This document shows, piece by piece, positions 32,811-45,739 of a stretch of DNA of 64,000 bases. Every line of letters begins with the position of its first letter. Position 1 is the stretch's first letter. Source of the stretch: Viscum album (lineage: Eukaryota > Streptophyta > Magnoliopsida > Santalales > Viscaceae); the NCBI GenBank assembly GCA_963277665.1, contig OY728157.1:365132067-365196066 (forward strand), read 5' to 3'. Made by a program: the position numbers and the translations under genes. The notes below the pieces were generated by a model. It was not told the origin of the DNA and searched no databases. It saw only the letters and a program-made list of their open reading frames with translations.

Positions 32811-35800
32811 TGTCACGACCCGTTCTCGGGGCCCGTGCCGTGACTACCCCAAGCATGCCTTCTATAGGCCAGGGGCGGTGACTAGCACCAAAGGAATAAA
32901 TCCCGATAACTGGTAAGGCATTGCCTTTATAAAATTAAACAAAACACCACAGAGTACAAGCGGAAGTAAAACACTAAGTACAAAAGAAAGTGCTGAAAAG
33001 TAAATGGGACATAATACAAACCCAACAGAAAGTGCATCTACAACTGAATGAATGTACAACACAAAAAGGCAAACAGCTGGTAGAAAGGAAGCAGCTCATG
33101 TGTCGTCCACCTCGGATCCTACCTGAAGGGTAGGTACAGATAGCGCAGCTCCTGGATCATCCACCACAGATCCTACCTGAAGGGTAGGTACAGATAGCGC
33201 AACTCCTGGATCGTCCACCACAGATCCTATCTGAAGGGTAGGTATAGATAGCGCAGCTCCTCAATTCTCTCGCCCGTCAACCTCCTCCGAGTGTCATCTC
33301 ACCGTGAAGTCCACCTCCGAATACTGACTCGTCGTGAAGTCCACCTCCGGGTACTATCCAGTCCTCGAACACTCGGCCTCCGTCAGCAATGCCCGTCATC
33401 TGCAACCAACACAACGAGGTGAGGACATAGCCCGTGAAGGGGTGAGTATAACGATACTCAGTAGGGATCCGAGACCCTCAAGGTCTCACTAAAACCAACA
33501 AGGATAACCACAAAGAAGATCTCAACAGATAACCTCTACTTAGGTATATGCCCGTACATATGCCTAAGTTATCAAGTAACCCATATCAATCATGAGGAAA
33601 CATAAATATTATGAAATAAACAGATAACCACTACCCAAGTATATGCCCATACATACACCTAAGTTATCAAGTGACCCATCTCAATCAAGAGGTAACACAA
33701 AGGTCATAGACTCAGCTCAAACCAGGATTTTCATTATCGAAACCGTAACTGCTGAAGAGCCTCGTCTCTAGAGTGTATAGTGGTCCTGTTATGACTCTGA
33801 GTTATTGCTCACTAACCTAAGACTGTTGAGGTACTCCACCAGTTGAGTACTATGGGCCTATTGCTACATCCAAGCGCTTCCCACCATGGGTCTGCCGCTA
33901 CAACCAAGCACTCCCCCACATAGCCTCCAGAGGTACTCCTTCTGTTGAGTACCGCGGGTCTACCATTACAACCAAGCGCTCCTCCGTTGTGGATCTGTTG
34001 CTACAACCAAGCGCTTCCCACCATGGGTCTGCCACTACAACCAAGCGCTCCCCCTCAAAGCCTCCAGAGTTACTCCTTCTGTAGAGTACCGCGGGTCAGC
34101 CGCTACAACCAAGCGCTCCTCCACCGTGGGTCTGCCGCTATAACCAAGCGCCCCCCACTGGGATATCCGAAACTCACAGAGTCGATTGATCAGTCGTCGT
34201 CAAGTCTCAGTCGGCTACACGGTCTCTGTACTCCACATGATCGTCTCTGGGAGGGTCCGCTCCACAAGCTACAGGTCGATACTCCAAATATCTCAAAGTC
34301 CCATGAAGAAGTATCTCAAAATACCACCTTGTGATAGGGGTTTCAACGCAATAGACGGCGCATCAATCGAACGCCCGGTCTGAGAGTTATTAGTCTTTCG
34401 TCCCAGGGGCCCGGTTGGTTTCGTGTGCGAACCATCCCGGCCGTATCTCAACTGTATCCCGAACTCACATAGGGTAAACTCATAGAGACTGTTTGTCAAC
34501 ATGATCACCAATGCCGCTGACGGTTCGTCAAACAGACGTCATGTCAGAAAGATATCAGCTTTTCCGTTCTAGGGGCCCGGTTGGATTTCGGGTACAATCC
34601 AACCCGGCCATTATCCAACAATATCCAAACCTTAGGCGAAGTATACCAAAAGTACTGTCTCATCAGGAGGAATTCAACGAAGTTGACGGCGCGTCAATCG
34701 GACGTCCGAAGCTCAAGATATAGGCGTTTCCGCTCTGAGGGCCCGGTTGGTTTCGTATCCATACCAACCCGGCCGAACCCAAAGTTCACCAAAACCTTGA
34801 GTGTAATATACCGAAACGACCATCTCGATCCAAGAATCGCTAAGCAACTGACGGTGCATCAATCAGAGGTCCGTAGCCCAAGATATGGGCAAAAGACTGA
34901 AAGTGATTCGAAAATGGGGGTTCTGGGCCCGGTCTGACCCGACCCAACCCCCCCGGGTCGGCATGAACCGGGTCAACCCGACCCAGGTCCGGGTCCGAAC
35001 CGGCAGGACGCGGCCCAGCCCGGTCCGCCCAAGCCGGCCCGGCTCGGCCGGGTGGCTCGCTGGCTCGGCCAGCGAGCTGGTGCTCCACAGACGCAGCACG
35101 CGCCACATCCCCCCTTGATCCGGCGTGGCCACGGGATCCAATTGCTTGTCATCGCGGCTTCAGCCGCAGCGGTTTATCCAGGCGGTGCGCCGGGGCACAA
35201 CCAGTGGTGTCCGCGGGCTACCGGAGTCGCTCCGGTGGTTCTTTTTCAATTCTGTCTGTGCCGATGCTCATCCCGGGTCCCGTTCTTCACTGCAGAATCA
35301 TCAAATCGTCTCTGCGGCCCGTTCCGTCAATTCCTGTCGATCCGCACATCAAAAGAACAAATTGCAGAGTCTTTAGTTCGTCTACGCGATCCTGACTACC
35401 ACCACACTTTCGTTCGGCCTCAACAGCGCGGCGTGATGGAGCCACGCATCCTTGCCGCATTTCTCCAGGTTCCCGCGTGGTGCCGTCGAACCATGCCGCC
35501 ATCTTCCGAACCGCAACAACACAACAACAAAGGAGGAGGAGGGTCGGTCGTGTTCGTGCGGTCCAACCTCCTCCCGTTAAGTTGATAACAAGCGGCCCAA
35601 AAAAACGACGAGGAACGACAAAGGATGTTTCACGAACAAGAAGCAATAAGCCCCTATAACTTCCTGCAACAAAATAGTCCCAACCCGCAAGGAAAACATT
35701 CGCAGTTCAACTAGATAAAAAGTTGATCCGTGTTCTTTGTTTTCCTTGGAATGAATGAAACGAGGGAATAAAATCATTCTCAAATTAATTCCCTACCTCA

Positions 35801-36647
35801 AGCATTGTCATCAAACGAGATTTGTCGCGGAAAGGGACACCGCGAAAGAAGACGTCGCGGAAGGGGGATCGTCGCGTCACGGAAGGAGCGTCGTTGATTT
35901 CCGAGGATTTGGCGTTCTTCGTCGGAGATCGGTGTGTTCTTCGCGTTCTTCACGTTCTTCGTCGAAGAAGAACGCTTTCCTCCAAATCCTCTCCATGCAA
36001 CAATTTCCAACAGAAATAAAATAAGAACAGTATTATTTTATTAACACACAATCCAACCTTTGAAATTCAAAAAGAAACAATCAATTCAATGAATTAATTG
36101 TAACAATTTAACCACCCAAATTAATGAGGCGTTTCTTAACCAGAATAAACACACGGTTTGACTTCATTAATAGGGGGTACAGGTGCTTTACTTAAGAAGA
36201 AAAGAAACGGTGTCTTGTGTGGGTCCCACCTCCCAAAATTTCTTACCATGTGGGTAGGATATTGTGGGTGGAACATCATCCACTTTACATAGGTTAAGTG
36301 ACTTAAATAAAATAAATAGGTCGTACCATTTTATTTTATTCATTTACTTAACCGGAAAATTTAAAAACCACACACGAGCAAACACAACTCCAGAAAAGGT
36401 GTTTTTAAGAAATTACCGGCGATGCGATTCCAACAGTGCCCTCGGAATTCGATTCCGAGCATCGGTTCAATAGTTAGGAAAGCCCGCTCATTCGTGCACT
36501 GAACGCACCTGGGCCAATCTTTGGAAAAAGATTTCGGGCACACCGGGCCTCAGAATCAGGTGCCGTTAGAAACTGCGTTCTTGAAAAATCCCTAAGAAAA
36601 TTAAGAAATAGAAAAAAAAAATCTATGGAATTTTACAGGTCTTTACA
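32811..36647 (-). repeat. Array D, middle LTR
   Basis: It is 3837 bp long, colinear with the left and right LTRs and shared by both units of the array. Internal repeats fall at 33106-33255 (54-bp), 33530-33695 (~110-bp), 33850-34160 (short units), 34354-34915 (four ~165-bp units starting near 34354, 34519, 34686, 34851) and a GC-rich block at 34915-35110. The ~165-bp units show the same arm pairs as in the left LTR: TTGGTT/AACCA types and, in unit two, TTGGATT/AATCCAA. Confidence 0.9.
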
Positions 36648-36768
36648 TTACTCCAACTTCAGGGCTTTACATCCTCGTGAATCTTCAACACAAACTAGGG
36701 ATACAAAAGCGGTACTCAGCACGCATCTGAGCCTTCCGCTCCCATGTGCTCACCTAGAGGTTCTCGTG

Positions 36769-37480
36769 CTACAAATGGAAGCGCCCAAGAGGAAACGACC
36801 ATCCTCGTAGGACCCGCTCCTCTCGATCCTTGATCCTCTCTGGAACCACTATGCATGTTTCCCTATCATTGACGTCCAACTCCCTGATGTCGATGATGTG
36901 CGAAGGGCCATACTCGTATCTCCTCAGTTGTGATACATGGAAGTCATCGTGCACCAGGTGCAACTGAGGTGGATGTGTCAAGCTGTAAACCACCACGCCT
37001 ACCCAGCTGAGGACCTAAGACGGTCTGCTGGACCTCGGAGATAACTTGCCTCCTTGGCCACATCTCCATAAACCTCGTCGAGGTGAGACCCGTATAAGGG
37101 TGTGATCGTCATCCTCGAACTCTAGAGGTCACCAATTCCTGTTAGAACTGAAACTCAAAACGACTACTGCCACGAGGGTAAGGTTGACCGACTTAAGAGT
37201 GATCAGTCGCACCCTTCTGTGCATGAGTTTATCCTGTGCTGCCTAGGGTTTCCTTTCCCCCGACCAAGGAAAACCCATCCCAACTTCGTAGTTAAACCAC
37301 ATCCTTATTGCCTAAAACAGTCAATTTGTGTATGAACTGTGATTGCCTAGTCCATAATCAAACCAATGTCGTACGGCCTCGATGCTGCCACCAAGAGATT
37401 CCAACTGAAACTCTCGCCTCGAGGGTCTGAACACACTGTCAGCATAAGTGTGATTATCGAGTCTTCTCTTAAGGTATCTC
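36769..37480 (-). pseudogene. Deleted pol of D, second copy
   Basis: An open stretch on the minus strand (36996-36769) encodes the integrase C-terminal blocks HPPQLHLVHDDFHVSQLRRY, GPSHIIDIRELDVND, and then RVLRG-W, the position where intact elements continue V-R-V-LRN-K-x-I-P-L-V-K-V. The protease tail lies just upstream (37480-37320). RT, RNase H and the integrase core are absent, exactly as in the first copy. Confidence 0.75.
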
Positions 37481-38309
37481 CAGACATGAGGGTCAAGTCT
37501 ACAGCTTACCAGAAACTCTAGGTCTGGGACAAGATTTTTGGAAGGAAGGAATAATTCATATCAACGTCTGTTACTAAGACAACTAGTAGTGGTCACAGAC
37601 TATACCTTGAATCATTCATAGAGCCATTAGGTCTCTCTCCCTGACCACAAGCAGCAACTCTCTTCCCCTGCCCTCCAGCTCCCTGAGCCTAGCGGGGACA
37701 ACTAAGGCGGGTGGTTGTAGTATGTTAAAATGTACACCACCACATGATTCCCTCCTAGCTCTGTCTCCACGTCTACTGATTCGCAGACTCATATCTCTTA
37801 TATGCTTCCTCTTATGGAAACATTTAACACGCCCGAGTCTCTACGACTGGTGCCAGTTTCCTGTTTCTACTGCACTGTGCAGTCTTCATCCGCTCCTGGA
37901 TGATTTTCACCTTCGTTGCCTACGCTTCGAAAGAGATGCTAAAATTTCTCCTTTGTTGAAAAGAGAAACTCAGTCTCATCCCCTGGATGAACTATGCCCA
38001 TTCCTTAATACAGTCAATCCTGACATGAATGATGTATTCATGCTATGGATGACGTCATAAGGCCTCGGCGTTACTACCAAGAGATCCAACTGTCACTCTC
38101 GCCTCCAAGGGCCGAGTCACACTATCGACACCAGTGTGAGGTCACTAGGTCTGCTCCAGTAGAAATCATGAAAGTGAGGGTCAAGTAAACAGTCTTAACC
38201 GGGACCACTCAGTATTAACCAAACAAAAGGACAGGAAAGAAAACATCACAAAGATAAGTGTCTTTTAACTATTGCAGCTCATAGTACAAAGACACTAATA
38301 CAATAGAAA

Positions 38310-39101
38310 CATGGAACTAGAAGTACAAAGGACGTATCCACTATTTCCACCCCAGTCCACCTGCTCCCGGAGCTCTACTACCTTGTCCACTTCTCGGCTG
38401 TTGTTCAAGAACCTGCGGTTGCTTCCGCCTCGGTGGCTCCTCCAAAGCCTGCAGATTGACTGTGCAGGGGTTCGGACAGTCACGTTCCAGGTGACCCTTC
38501 CTGCCACATTCATAACACTTCCTGCTCTTTGTACGGCTGGCTCTGGTCCTCATGGACCTCTGCATCATCTATCTACTGCCCACAGATGACTCGGCTACTG
38601 GTCGAAAATCCTGCCGAAAAGGCAGCAGCTCTTGTACACGCTCGGGGTGTAGAGCTACTGGCACAAACTCCACCATGAAGAAGGTCTCGAAGTCTTCCCA
38701 TGTGAAGTCATCCCATCGCAAAATTGGAACAAGTGGATCCTCCACCTGCCTGCTACTGCCTGAAGAAGGCTGGAAGCAAAGATCACCATGAAGTCTACTA
38801 GTGTCCCCACTAACCTGAAGACTCTCACCACAGCCTCCAGCCAATCCTCAGCCGCGTGCGGGTCCGTCTCTCCCTGGATCCTGGGTGGCCTCTAGCACTG
38901 GAACTCTTGCAGCGCACTCAAGTGGCGTGCATCGCCTACTGCTAGGGCTGGTGGCATCGGTGGCCCAACGTATGGTAGTACCTCTGGTGCCTTCGCTGGT
39001 GCCTCAACTGCAAGAGGGCCCTATTCCGAAGCCTTGTCGCTCGATAGGCTGTCAGTACGCACATCCCCCTGGTATCTAGTTGGTCGTCTGTGAAGAGGCA
39101 T
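38310..39101 (-). pseudogene. gag of D, second copy
   Basis: ATG at 39101-39099 begins MPLHRRPTRYQGDV. Then come a stop, AAEDWLEAVVRVFRLVG near 38860-38810, FTWEDFETFFMVEFVPVALH near 38705-38646, and a clean zinc knuckle CYECGRKGHLERDCP (CX2CX4HX4C) at 38517-38473. At least one frame change occurs between the first and second capsid blocks. Gag binds element RNA through the knuckle and builds the particle; keeping it in a pol-less element fits a non-autonomous life style. Confidence 0.75.
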
Positions 39102-39378
39102 CCTGAAAAAAAATACCTGACACAGCCAAACGATTTATACCTGGTGAGATGACTTGGTTTGAGCTGACTTTTAAAAAAAATTCTGGAAACACACACGCAA
39201 TCAGTGTTTTTGTGCACAAAGTCGGAAATCAGTTGTCAGGGTCCTGGTGTATGGATATGTAAGCTACCCGCACCAACACTGGTCTTCCTGAACTGAAAAC
39301 CACACTCGGTTCTCTTAACACTATTGCTTCACAGAAAGAAAATATCAGAGTTATAAGTTCTGCGGTAGAACCGACTCC

Positions 39379-39391
39379 TCTGATACTAATT
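39379..39391 (-). other. Primer-binding site beside the right LTR of D
   Basis: On the minus strand AATTAGTATCAGAGG follows the LTR end. It differs at one base from the initiator Met-tRNA site. Confidence 0.7.
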
Positions 39392-42300
39392 TGTCACAGC
39401 CCGTCCTTGGGGCCTGTGCCGTGACTACCCCAAGCCCGCCTTCCATAGGCCAGGGGCTAGCGACTAGCACCAAAGGCGTAAATCCCGATAACTGGGAAGG
39501 CATTGCCTTTATTAAAGTAAACAAAACACCACAGAGTAAAAGAGGAAGTAAAACACTAAGTACAAAAGAAAGTGCTGAAAAGTAAATGAGCCAGAATACA
39601 AACTCAACTGAAATTGCAGCTACAACTGAATGAAAGTACACCAGAAAAAGACAAAAAGCTGGTAGAAAGGAAGAATCTCTTGTGTCTTCCACCTCAAATC
39701 CTACCTGAAGGGTAGGTACAGATAGCGAAGCTCCTGGATCGCCCACCACAGTTCCTACCTGAAAGGTAGGTACAGATAGCGTAGCTCCTGGATCGTCCAC
39801 CATGAATCCTACCTGAAGGGTAGGTACAGATAGCACATCTCCTCAATGCTCTTGACCGTCAACCTCCTTCGAGTGTCATCTCGCCATGAAGTCCACCTTT
39901 GAATACTGACTCGTCGTGTAGTCTACCTTCGGGTACTGTCCAATCCTCGAACACTCTTCCTCCGTCAGCATTGCCCATCGTCTGCAACCAACACAACGAG
40001 GTGCGGGCATAGCCCGTGCAAGGGTGAGTATAACGATACTCAGTAGGGACCCAAATACCCCAAGGTCTCACTGAAACCAACAAGGATAACCACAAAAAAG
40101 ATCTCAACAGATAACCTCTACATAGGTATATGCCCGTACATATGCCTAAGTTATCAAGTAACCCATCTCAATCATGAGGAAACACAAAGATTATGAAATC
40201 AACGGATAACCACTACCTAGGTATATGCCCATACGTATACCTAAGTTATCAAGTGACCCATATCAATCAAGAGGTAACACAAAGGTCATAGACTTATCTC
40301 AAACCAATATTTTCATTATCGAACCGTAACTGCTGAAGAGCCCCGTCCCTAGAGTGTACAGTGGTCCTGTCACAACTCTGAGGTACTGCTCACTAACTTA
40401 AGACTGCTGAGGTACTCCACCTGTCGATTACTATGGGCCTGCTTCAATAAACAAGCGCTTCCCACCATGGGTCTTCCGCTATAACCAAGCGCTCCCCCTC
40501 ACAGCCTCCATAGGTACTCCATCTGTTGAGTACCGCAGGTCTGCTGCTACAACCAAGCGCTCCTCCGCCGTGGGTCTGCCGCTACAACCAAGCACTTCCC
40601 ACCATGGGTCTGCCGCTACAACCAAGCGCTCCACCTCATAGCCTCCAGAAGTACTCCTTCTGTTGAGTACTGCGGGTCTGCCGCTACAACCAAGCGCTCC
40701 TCCACCGTGGGTCTGCCGTTACAACCAAGCGCTCCCCACTGGGCTATCCAAAACTCATCGAGTCGATCAATCAGCCGTCGTCAAGTCTAAGTCGGCTACA
40801 CGGTCTCCGTACTCTGCATGCTCGTCTCTAGGAGGGTCCACTCTACAAGCTACAGGTCGATACTCCATGTATATCAAAGTCCCATGAAGATGTATCTCAA
40901 AAGACCACCTCGTCATAGGGGTTTCAACACAACAGACGACGCGTCAATCAGACACCCGGTCTGAGAGTTATTAGCCTTTTCGTCTCAGGGGCCCGGTTGG
41001 TTTCATGTGCGAACCAACCCGGTCGTATCTCAACTGTATCCCATACTCACATAGGGTATACTCATAGGGACTTTTTCTCAACATGATCACCAACGCCGCT
41101 GACGGTTCGTCAAACAGACGTCCGGTCAGAAAGATATCAGGTTTTCCGTTCCAGGGGCCTGGTTAGTTTTTGGGTACAATCCAACCCGGATATTATCCAA
41201 CTACATCCAAACATCAGGAGAAGTATGCCAAAAGTTCCATATCATCAAGAGGAATTCAACGAAGTCGACGGCGCGTCAATCAGAAGTCCGGAGCTCATGA
41301 TATAGGCGTTTCCACTCCAAGGTCCTGGTTGGTTTCGTATCCGAACCAACCCGGCCGAACCCAATGTTCTCTGAAAACTTGAGTGTAATATACTGAAACG
41401 ATCATCTCGATTGAAGGATCTATACGCAACTGACGGTGCATTGATCGGAGGTCCGTAGCGCAAGATATGGGCAAAAGACCAAAAGTGATTTGAAAATGGG
41501 GGGTCTGGGCCCGGTCTGACCCGGCCCAACCCCCCTGGGTCGGCCCGAACCAGGTCAACCCGACCCGAGTCCGACCCGGCAGGGCGCGGCCCAGCCCTGT
41601 CCGCCCAAGCCGGCCCGGCTCGGCCGGGTGGCTCGCTGGCTCGGCCAGCGAGCTGGTGCTCTGCGGACGCGGGACGCGCCGCGTCCCCCCTGGATCCCCT
41701 GCGGCTGCGAGATCCAATCGCTTGCCGTCGTGGCTTCAGCCGCGACGGTTTTTCCAGGCGGCGCACCGGGGCGACCCCGCCTCCGGGCGGCTGGCCGGTG
41801 CCGGCCGCCGCCTCTAGCCGCTGGGGGTGTCCGCGGGCCACCAGAGTTGCTATGGTGGTCCGTTTTTAATTCTGTCTACGCCGATGCTCATCCTGGGTCC
41901 TGTTATTCATTGCGGAATCATCAAATCATCTCTGTGGCTCGTTCCGTCAATTCCCATTGATCCGCACATCAAAAAGCACAAAGTACGGTGTCTTTGGTTC
42001 GCCTACGCGGCCCCGACTACCACCACCCTTTCGTTCGGCCTCAACAGTGCCGTGTATCCTTGCCGCATCCCTCTATGTTCCTGCGTGGTGCCATCGCACC
42101 GTGCCGCCATCTTCCGAACCAAAAAAACACAACAATAAAGGGGGAGTAGGGTCGGCCATGTTCTTGCGGTCCGACCTCCTCCCGTTAAGTTGATAACAAG
42201 CGACCCAGAAAAAAAAAGACGAGGAACGACAAAGGATGTTTCACGAACAAGAAGCAATAATCCCCTATAACTTCCCGCCAAAAAATAGTCCCAACCCACA

Positions 42301-43239
42301 AGGAAAACATTCACGGTTCAACTAGATAATAAGTTGATCTGTGTTCTTTATTTTCCTTATAATGAATGAAACGAGGGGATAAAATCATTCTCAAATTAAT
42401 TCCTTACCTCAAGCGTTTTCGTCGAACGAGATTTGTCATGGAAAGGGATGTCGCGGAAGAAGACGTCGTGGAAGGGGGATCGCCGCATTGTGGAAGGAGC
42501 GTCGTTGATATCCGAGGATTTGGCGTTCTTCATCAGAGATCGGTGATTTCTTCGCGTTCTTCATCGAAGAAGAACACTTTCCTCCAAATCCTCTCCACGC
42601 AACAAGTTCCAACAGAAATAAAATAAGAACGGACTTATTTTATTAACGCACAAGCCAACCTTTGAAATTCAAAAAGAAATAATCAATTCAATGAATTAAT
42701 TGTAACAATTTAACTGCCCAAATTAATGAGGTGTTTCTTAACCAGAATAGACGCACGGTTTGACTTCATTAATAGGGGGTGTGGGTGCGTTACATAAGAA
42801 GAAATGAAACGTTGGCTCATGTGGGTCCCACCTCACAAAATATCCTACCAAGTGGGTAGGATATTGTGGGTCCCACATCATCCACACAACATAGGTTAAG
42901 TGACTTAAATAAAATAAATTGGTCGCACCATTTTATATTATTTATTTACTTAACCGGAAAATTTAAAAACCACACCCGAGCAAACTCAACTCCGAAAAAG
43001 GTGTTTTTAAGCAATTACCAGCGATGCGATTCCAACAGTGCCCTCAGAATTTGATTCCGAGCACCGGTTAAAAAGTTAGAAAAGCCCGCTCGTTCATGCA
43101 CTGAACGCACCCGATCCAATCTTCAGAAAAATATTTCGGGCACACTGGGCCTCAGAATCAGGTGCCGTCAGAAACTGTGTTCTTGTAAAATCCCAAATAA
43201 AAAGAAAAAAAAATCCATTGAATTTTACGGGTCTTTAAA
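39392..43239 (-). repeat. Array D, right LTR (5' LTR of the array on the minus strand)
   Basis: It is 3848 bp long. The outer end reads GGGTCTTTAAA in plus orientation where the other copies have GTCTTTACA, a one-base change in the terminal dinucleotide. Repeats: 54-bp units (39690-39835), ~110-bp units (40110-40275), short units (40430-40740), ~165-bp units (starting near 40935, 41101, 41267, 41432) and a GC-rich block (41500-41700). A ~50-bp GC-rich insertion near 41770-41825 is absent from the other two LTRs. Confidence 0.9.
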
Positions 43240-45739
43240 ACACCGCTGGGACAATTAATAGGTTGAGTAACTGCACTGTCGAGGGAATTACTTGGTTCAT
43301 TAATTAAACTCATTAATGTACCCCATTATTTGTGTGATGCATTGTTCCCCTATTTTCAGTCATTTAATAAATGATCGGTCTTGTGTTTTGGGAGATCTAA
43401 AAGGGAAATATCTGAAAAAATGCTATCGACTTCCCAATCCGACGAAGAATGGTGATCGAGTGACGGTCATTGGAGGAATCGATGGACAATGAAAAGCACC
43501 AAAGAACACCTTCAGACATAGACCCAACTTCATCATCTACAACACCTTCCGACAAAAACAAGCTAGGGGGTTTCGTTTTTTAACTAACAATAGTTTCCTT
43601 CGTGAAATGCTTCTAATGTTATTATTCTAACATGGTGGGCGTGAACCAAACGAACAAGGCCCAGACCCTCCACTGAACTTGTTTATAGTTGCGTTCTTCA
43701 TGGGAAATCGGATGATATAGAGGCAAGGTGGAACCAAGGGCTACACATAATAGGCATCATCACGAGAAGCCCGTAGTTACAGACGAAGATAAAAACAAAC
43801 CATCAGAGCTTCATCAGTGACCCTTGGAAGCTACGCTCGCATAGCGGAGCCGGAAGATGAGGGAGGCTGAGGTGCCCAAAAGTATCGTGGCAAACAAAGA
43901 GTGGTCGGACAGTGCTCACCACATAGATGCAGGGAAGCACACTGGGTAAATGCACCATGAAGGAAGTCCCCAGCTTTGAGCCACGACAGAGGGTGGATCC
44001 ACACCTCTGAGTTCATTGCGGGTCGGTCTGTGTAGAACGAACAGGTGGTGCAACACACTGCAGCAGCCCTCCGTGGGTGAGCGCCAGAGCTTTGAGCCGT
44101 GCGGAGGGCAGACTTGTGCCTACGGGTAAATAAAGGGCCAGTGCACATGGACTAGCCAGGATATGCGACCCCAACTAGCACCACGACATTGAAGACCCAA
44201 ACGGCCGAAGCCATTTGGGAGGGGAGAAAACCCCATGTGCTTGGAAAACAGGCCAATCTGTTCCGCGGCCCGGTGGGTCGCGCCTAGCATGGTGATCCAG
44301 GCCAGACCCATGGTCCATCGGGCCGAGCCCATGGACTTACAGGCTAGACCAAGACCATCCATACTGGGTCGAGCCCAGCCCCCTTCAGGCTGGGTCGGGT
44401 CGGGTCAGGCTGACTGGGTTTAACCATACCGAGAACCCTTTTCCCCAGTTACTCTTAAATGGTTGTATCTCTTAAATCAGATATCCATTTGAAGAACCTT
44501 CTACGGAACCAAAACCCTTTGGACAAGGCAGTCCTTTTGAGATGCTCCACAAGAGACTTAGAGAAAGTTGGAGTTTTGCTGAGTTGGATCATCCAGAATC
44601 CAACCGAGACCTCAGCACAAAAATAACTATAACATACAGACCGAGCATCCATTTGGCGTGTCATTTGTTTTGATAGAACACTTATGAAATGGCAGATAAT
44701 CTGGTTAATTATTCAATGGATTTCGTGACAATTGAAATATGGCCTAGGACTTGAGGAGTGGTTCTCCCAAGCATGCTACGTTCGGAACCCTGCAACTAGG
44801 TGAGACAAGAAGACTGAAGACTTTTTACTCTGTGTTACTCGGCGGCCTAGTGGGAAGCACATCTGTGTGACTTTGCATGCCCACATTGGGAGAGGCTTTG
44901 TGTTACCCCGCAAACACATGGTACTCAATCAGAGGAGTACCTCCGCAAGCAACGGTGGGGAGTGGCTTTGTGTGACCTAGCAGACAGATGGTACGTGAGG
45001 AGGATGGGTACCAAAGAAGTTCAATGTTAGTGGGAAGCACCTCTATGTGACTTGGCAGGCCCACTGTACTCGATAGAGGAGGAGTTCTCTAGGTGCTAGT
45101 GTGTTTGACGATTGGACATATGATTATACTATTACTACCTTAGAATATAACTATTGAGAGCTGTCTTTTGCTTCTGCTTTGTGAATGGGATCATGCTTTG
45201 TGGTTTTTCCTTTGGGAAATTCTGAGAGATGTTTTTGGGTCTCGGGGTCCCAACTGAGTAATTATTATACCCACCCCTGTACGAGCTTCGCTCGCCCCTT
45301 GTTTTGTCTTGTGCAGAAAATGATCAATATTGACTGAGTCTCAAGGATCCAGGACTTGACGGTGTATGGAGGTGACCTGTGGATTTGGAGAGCCGTAGTG
45401 ACGAGTTGTATCTACCCTTCAGGTAGGATCCATAGAAGACGACCTCATGAGTTTTTTTTCATTTCCTATTTATTTCTATTTCAGTTGGGCTTGTATTATA
45501 GCCCCTTAACATTCTTGGTAAATTTTACACTCTGTGGTGGTTTTTAGTTCTGTTTGTACCTTTATCCTTCTATTGTGTTTTACTTTCGTGCAGTGTGCCC
45601 TGTCTGTGTGTGTTCAGTTTTTGAGGCAATGCATACCCATTTTAGAGAAATCCCTTTCTAGTTCTAGTCGCTAACCTCTAGCTTCTGAAGTCAAGCAAGG
45701 GGTAGTCACAACACATGCACTGTGGGATGTGTCCTGGCA
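43240..45739 (+). repeat. 3' LTR of element C, right part (after array D)
   Basis: It begins with the second ACACC (43240-43244) and continues the LTR exactly where 26235 left off: GCTGGGACAATTAATAGG matches GCTGGGATAATTAATAGG at 18430 in the 5' LTR. It ends near 45739 in GTGTCCTGGCA, an eroded form of GGGTCGTGACA. The total length of this LTR without D is about 2.91 kb. No gene. Confidence 0.85.

Larger units (their letters stand above)
36648..39391 (-). other. Array D, second internal region (gag and pol remnants)
   Basis: Colinear with 30086-32810. On the minus strand gag lies at about 39101-38310, an undetermined stretch at 38310-37500, the protease tail near 37480-37320 and the integrase C-terminus near 37180-36790. 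Because both internal regions show the same deletion in pol, the deletion predates the formation of the array. Confidence 0.85.
26236..43239 (-). mobile_element. Array D: three LTRs and two internal regions of a gag-only gypsy derivative
   Basis: On the minus strand the order is LTR (43239-39392), internal (39391-36648), LTR (36647-32811), internal (32810-30086), LTR (30085-26236). LTR lengths are 3848, 3837 and 3850 bp; internal lengths 2744 and 2725 bp. Each internal region has a primer site at one end and a purine-rich stretch at the other, so the units join precisely at LTR borders. ACACC duplications flank the whole 17,004 bp. This layout is what unequal recombination between LTRs of one inserted element (or of sister copies) gives. 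The internal regions keep gag and pieces of pol but lack RT, RNase H and the integrase core, so D could move only with enzymes from another element. Confidence 0.88.
18011..45739 (+). mobile_element. Gypsy element C (chromovirus type), inserted in the 3' LTR of B
   Basis: Its 5' LTR is 18011-20979, its internal region 20980-25821, and its 3' LTR 25822-26235 plus 43240-45739 once array D is removed. Without D it is about 10.7 kb. The insertion site in B is supported by the B 5' LTR, where the flanks 17990-18010 and 45740 onward align as one continuous stretch (around 6165-6205). Candidate duplications AATTT (18006-18010) and TATTC (45740-45744) are imperfect, as expected for an old insertion. 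Gag and pol are recognisable throughout but full of stops. This is the most complete pol in the window and might represent the autonomous partner type of D. Confidence 0.82.
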
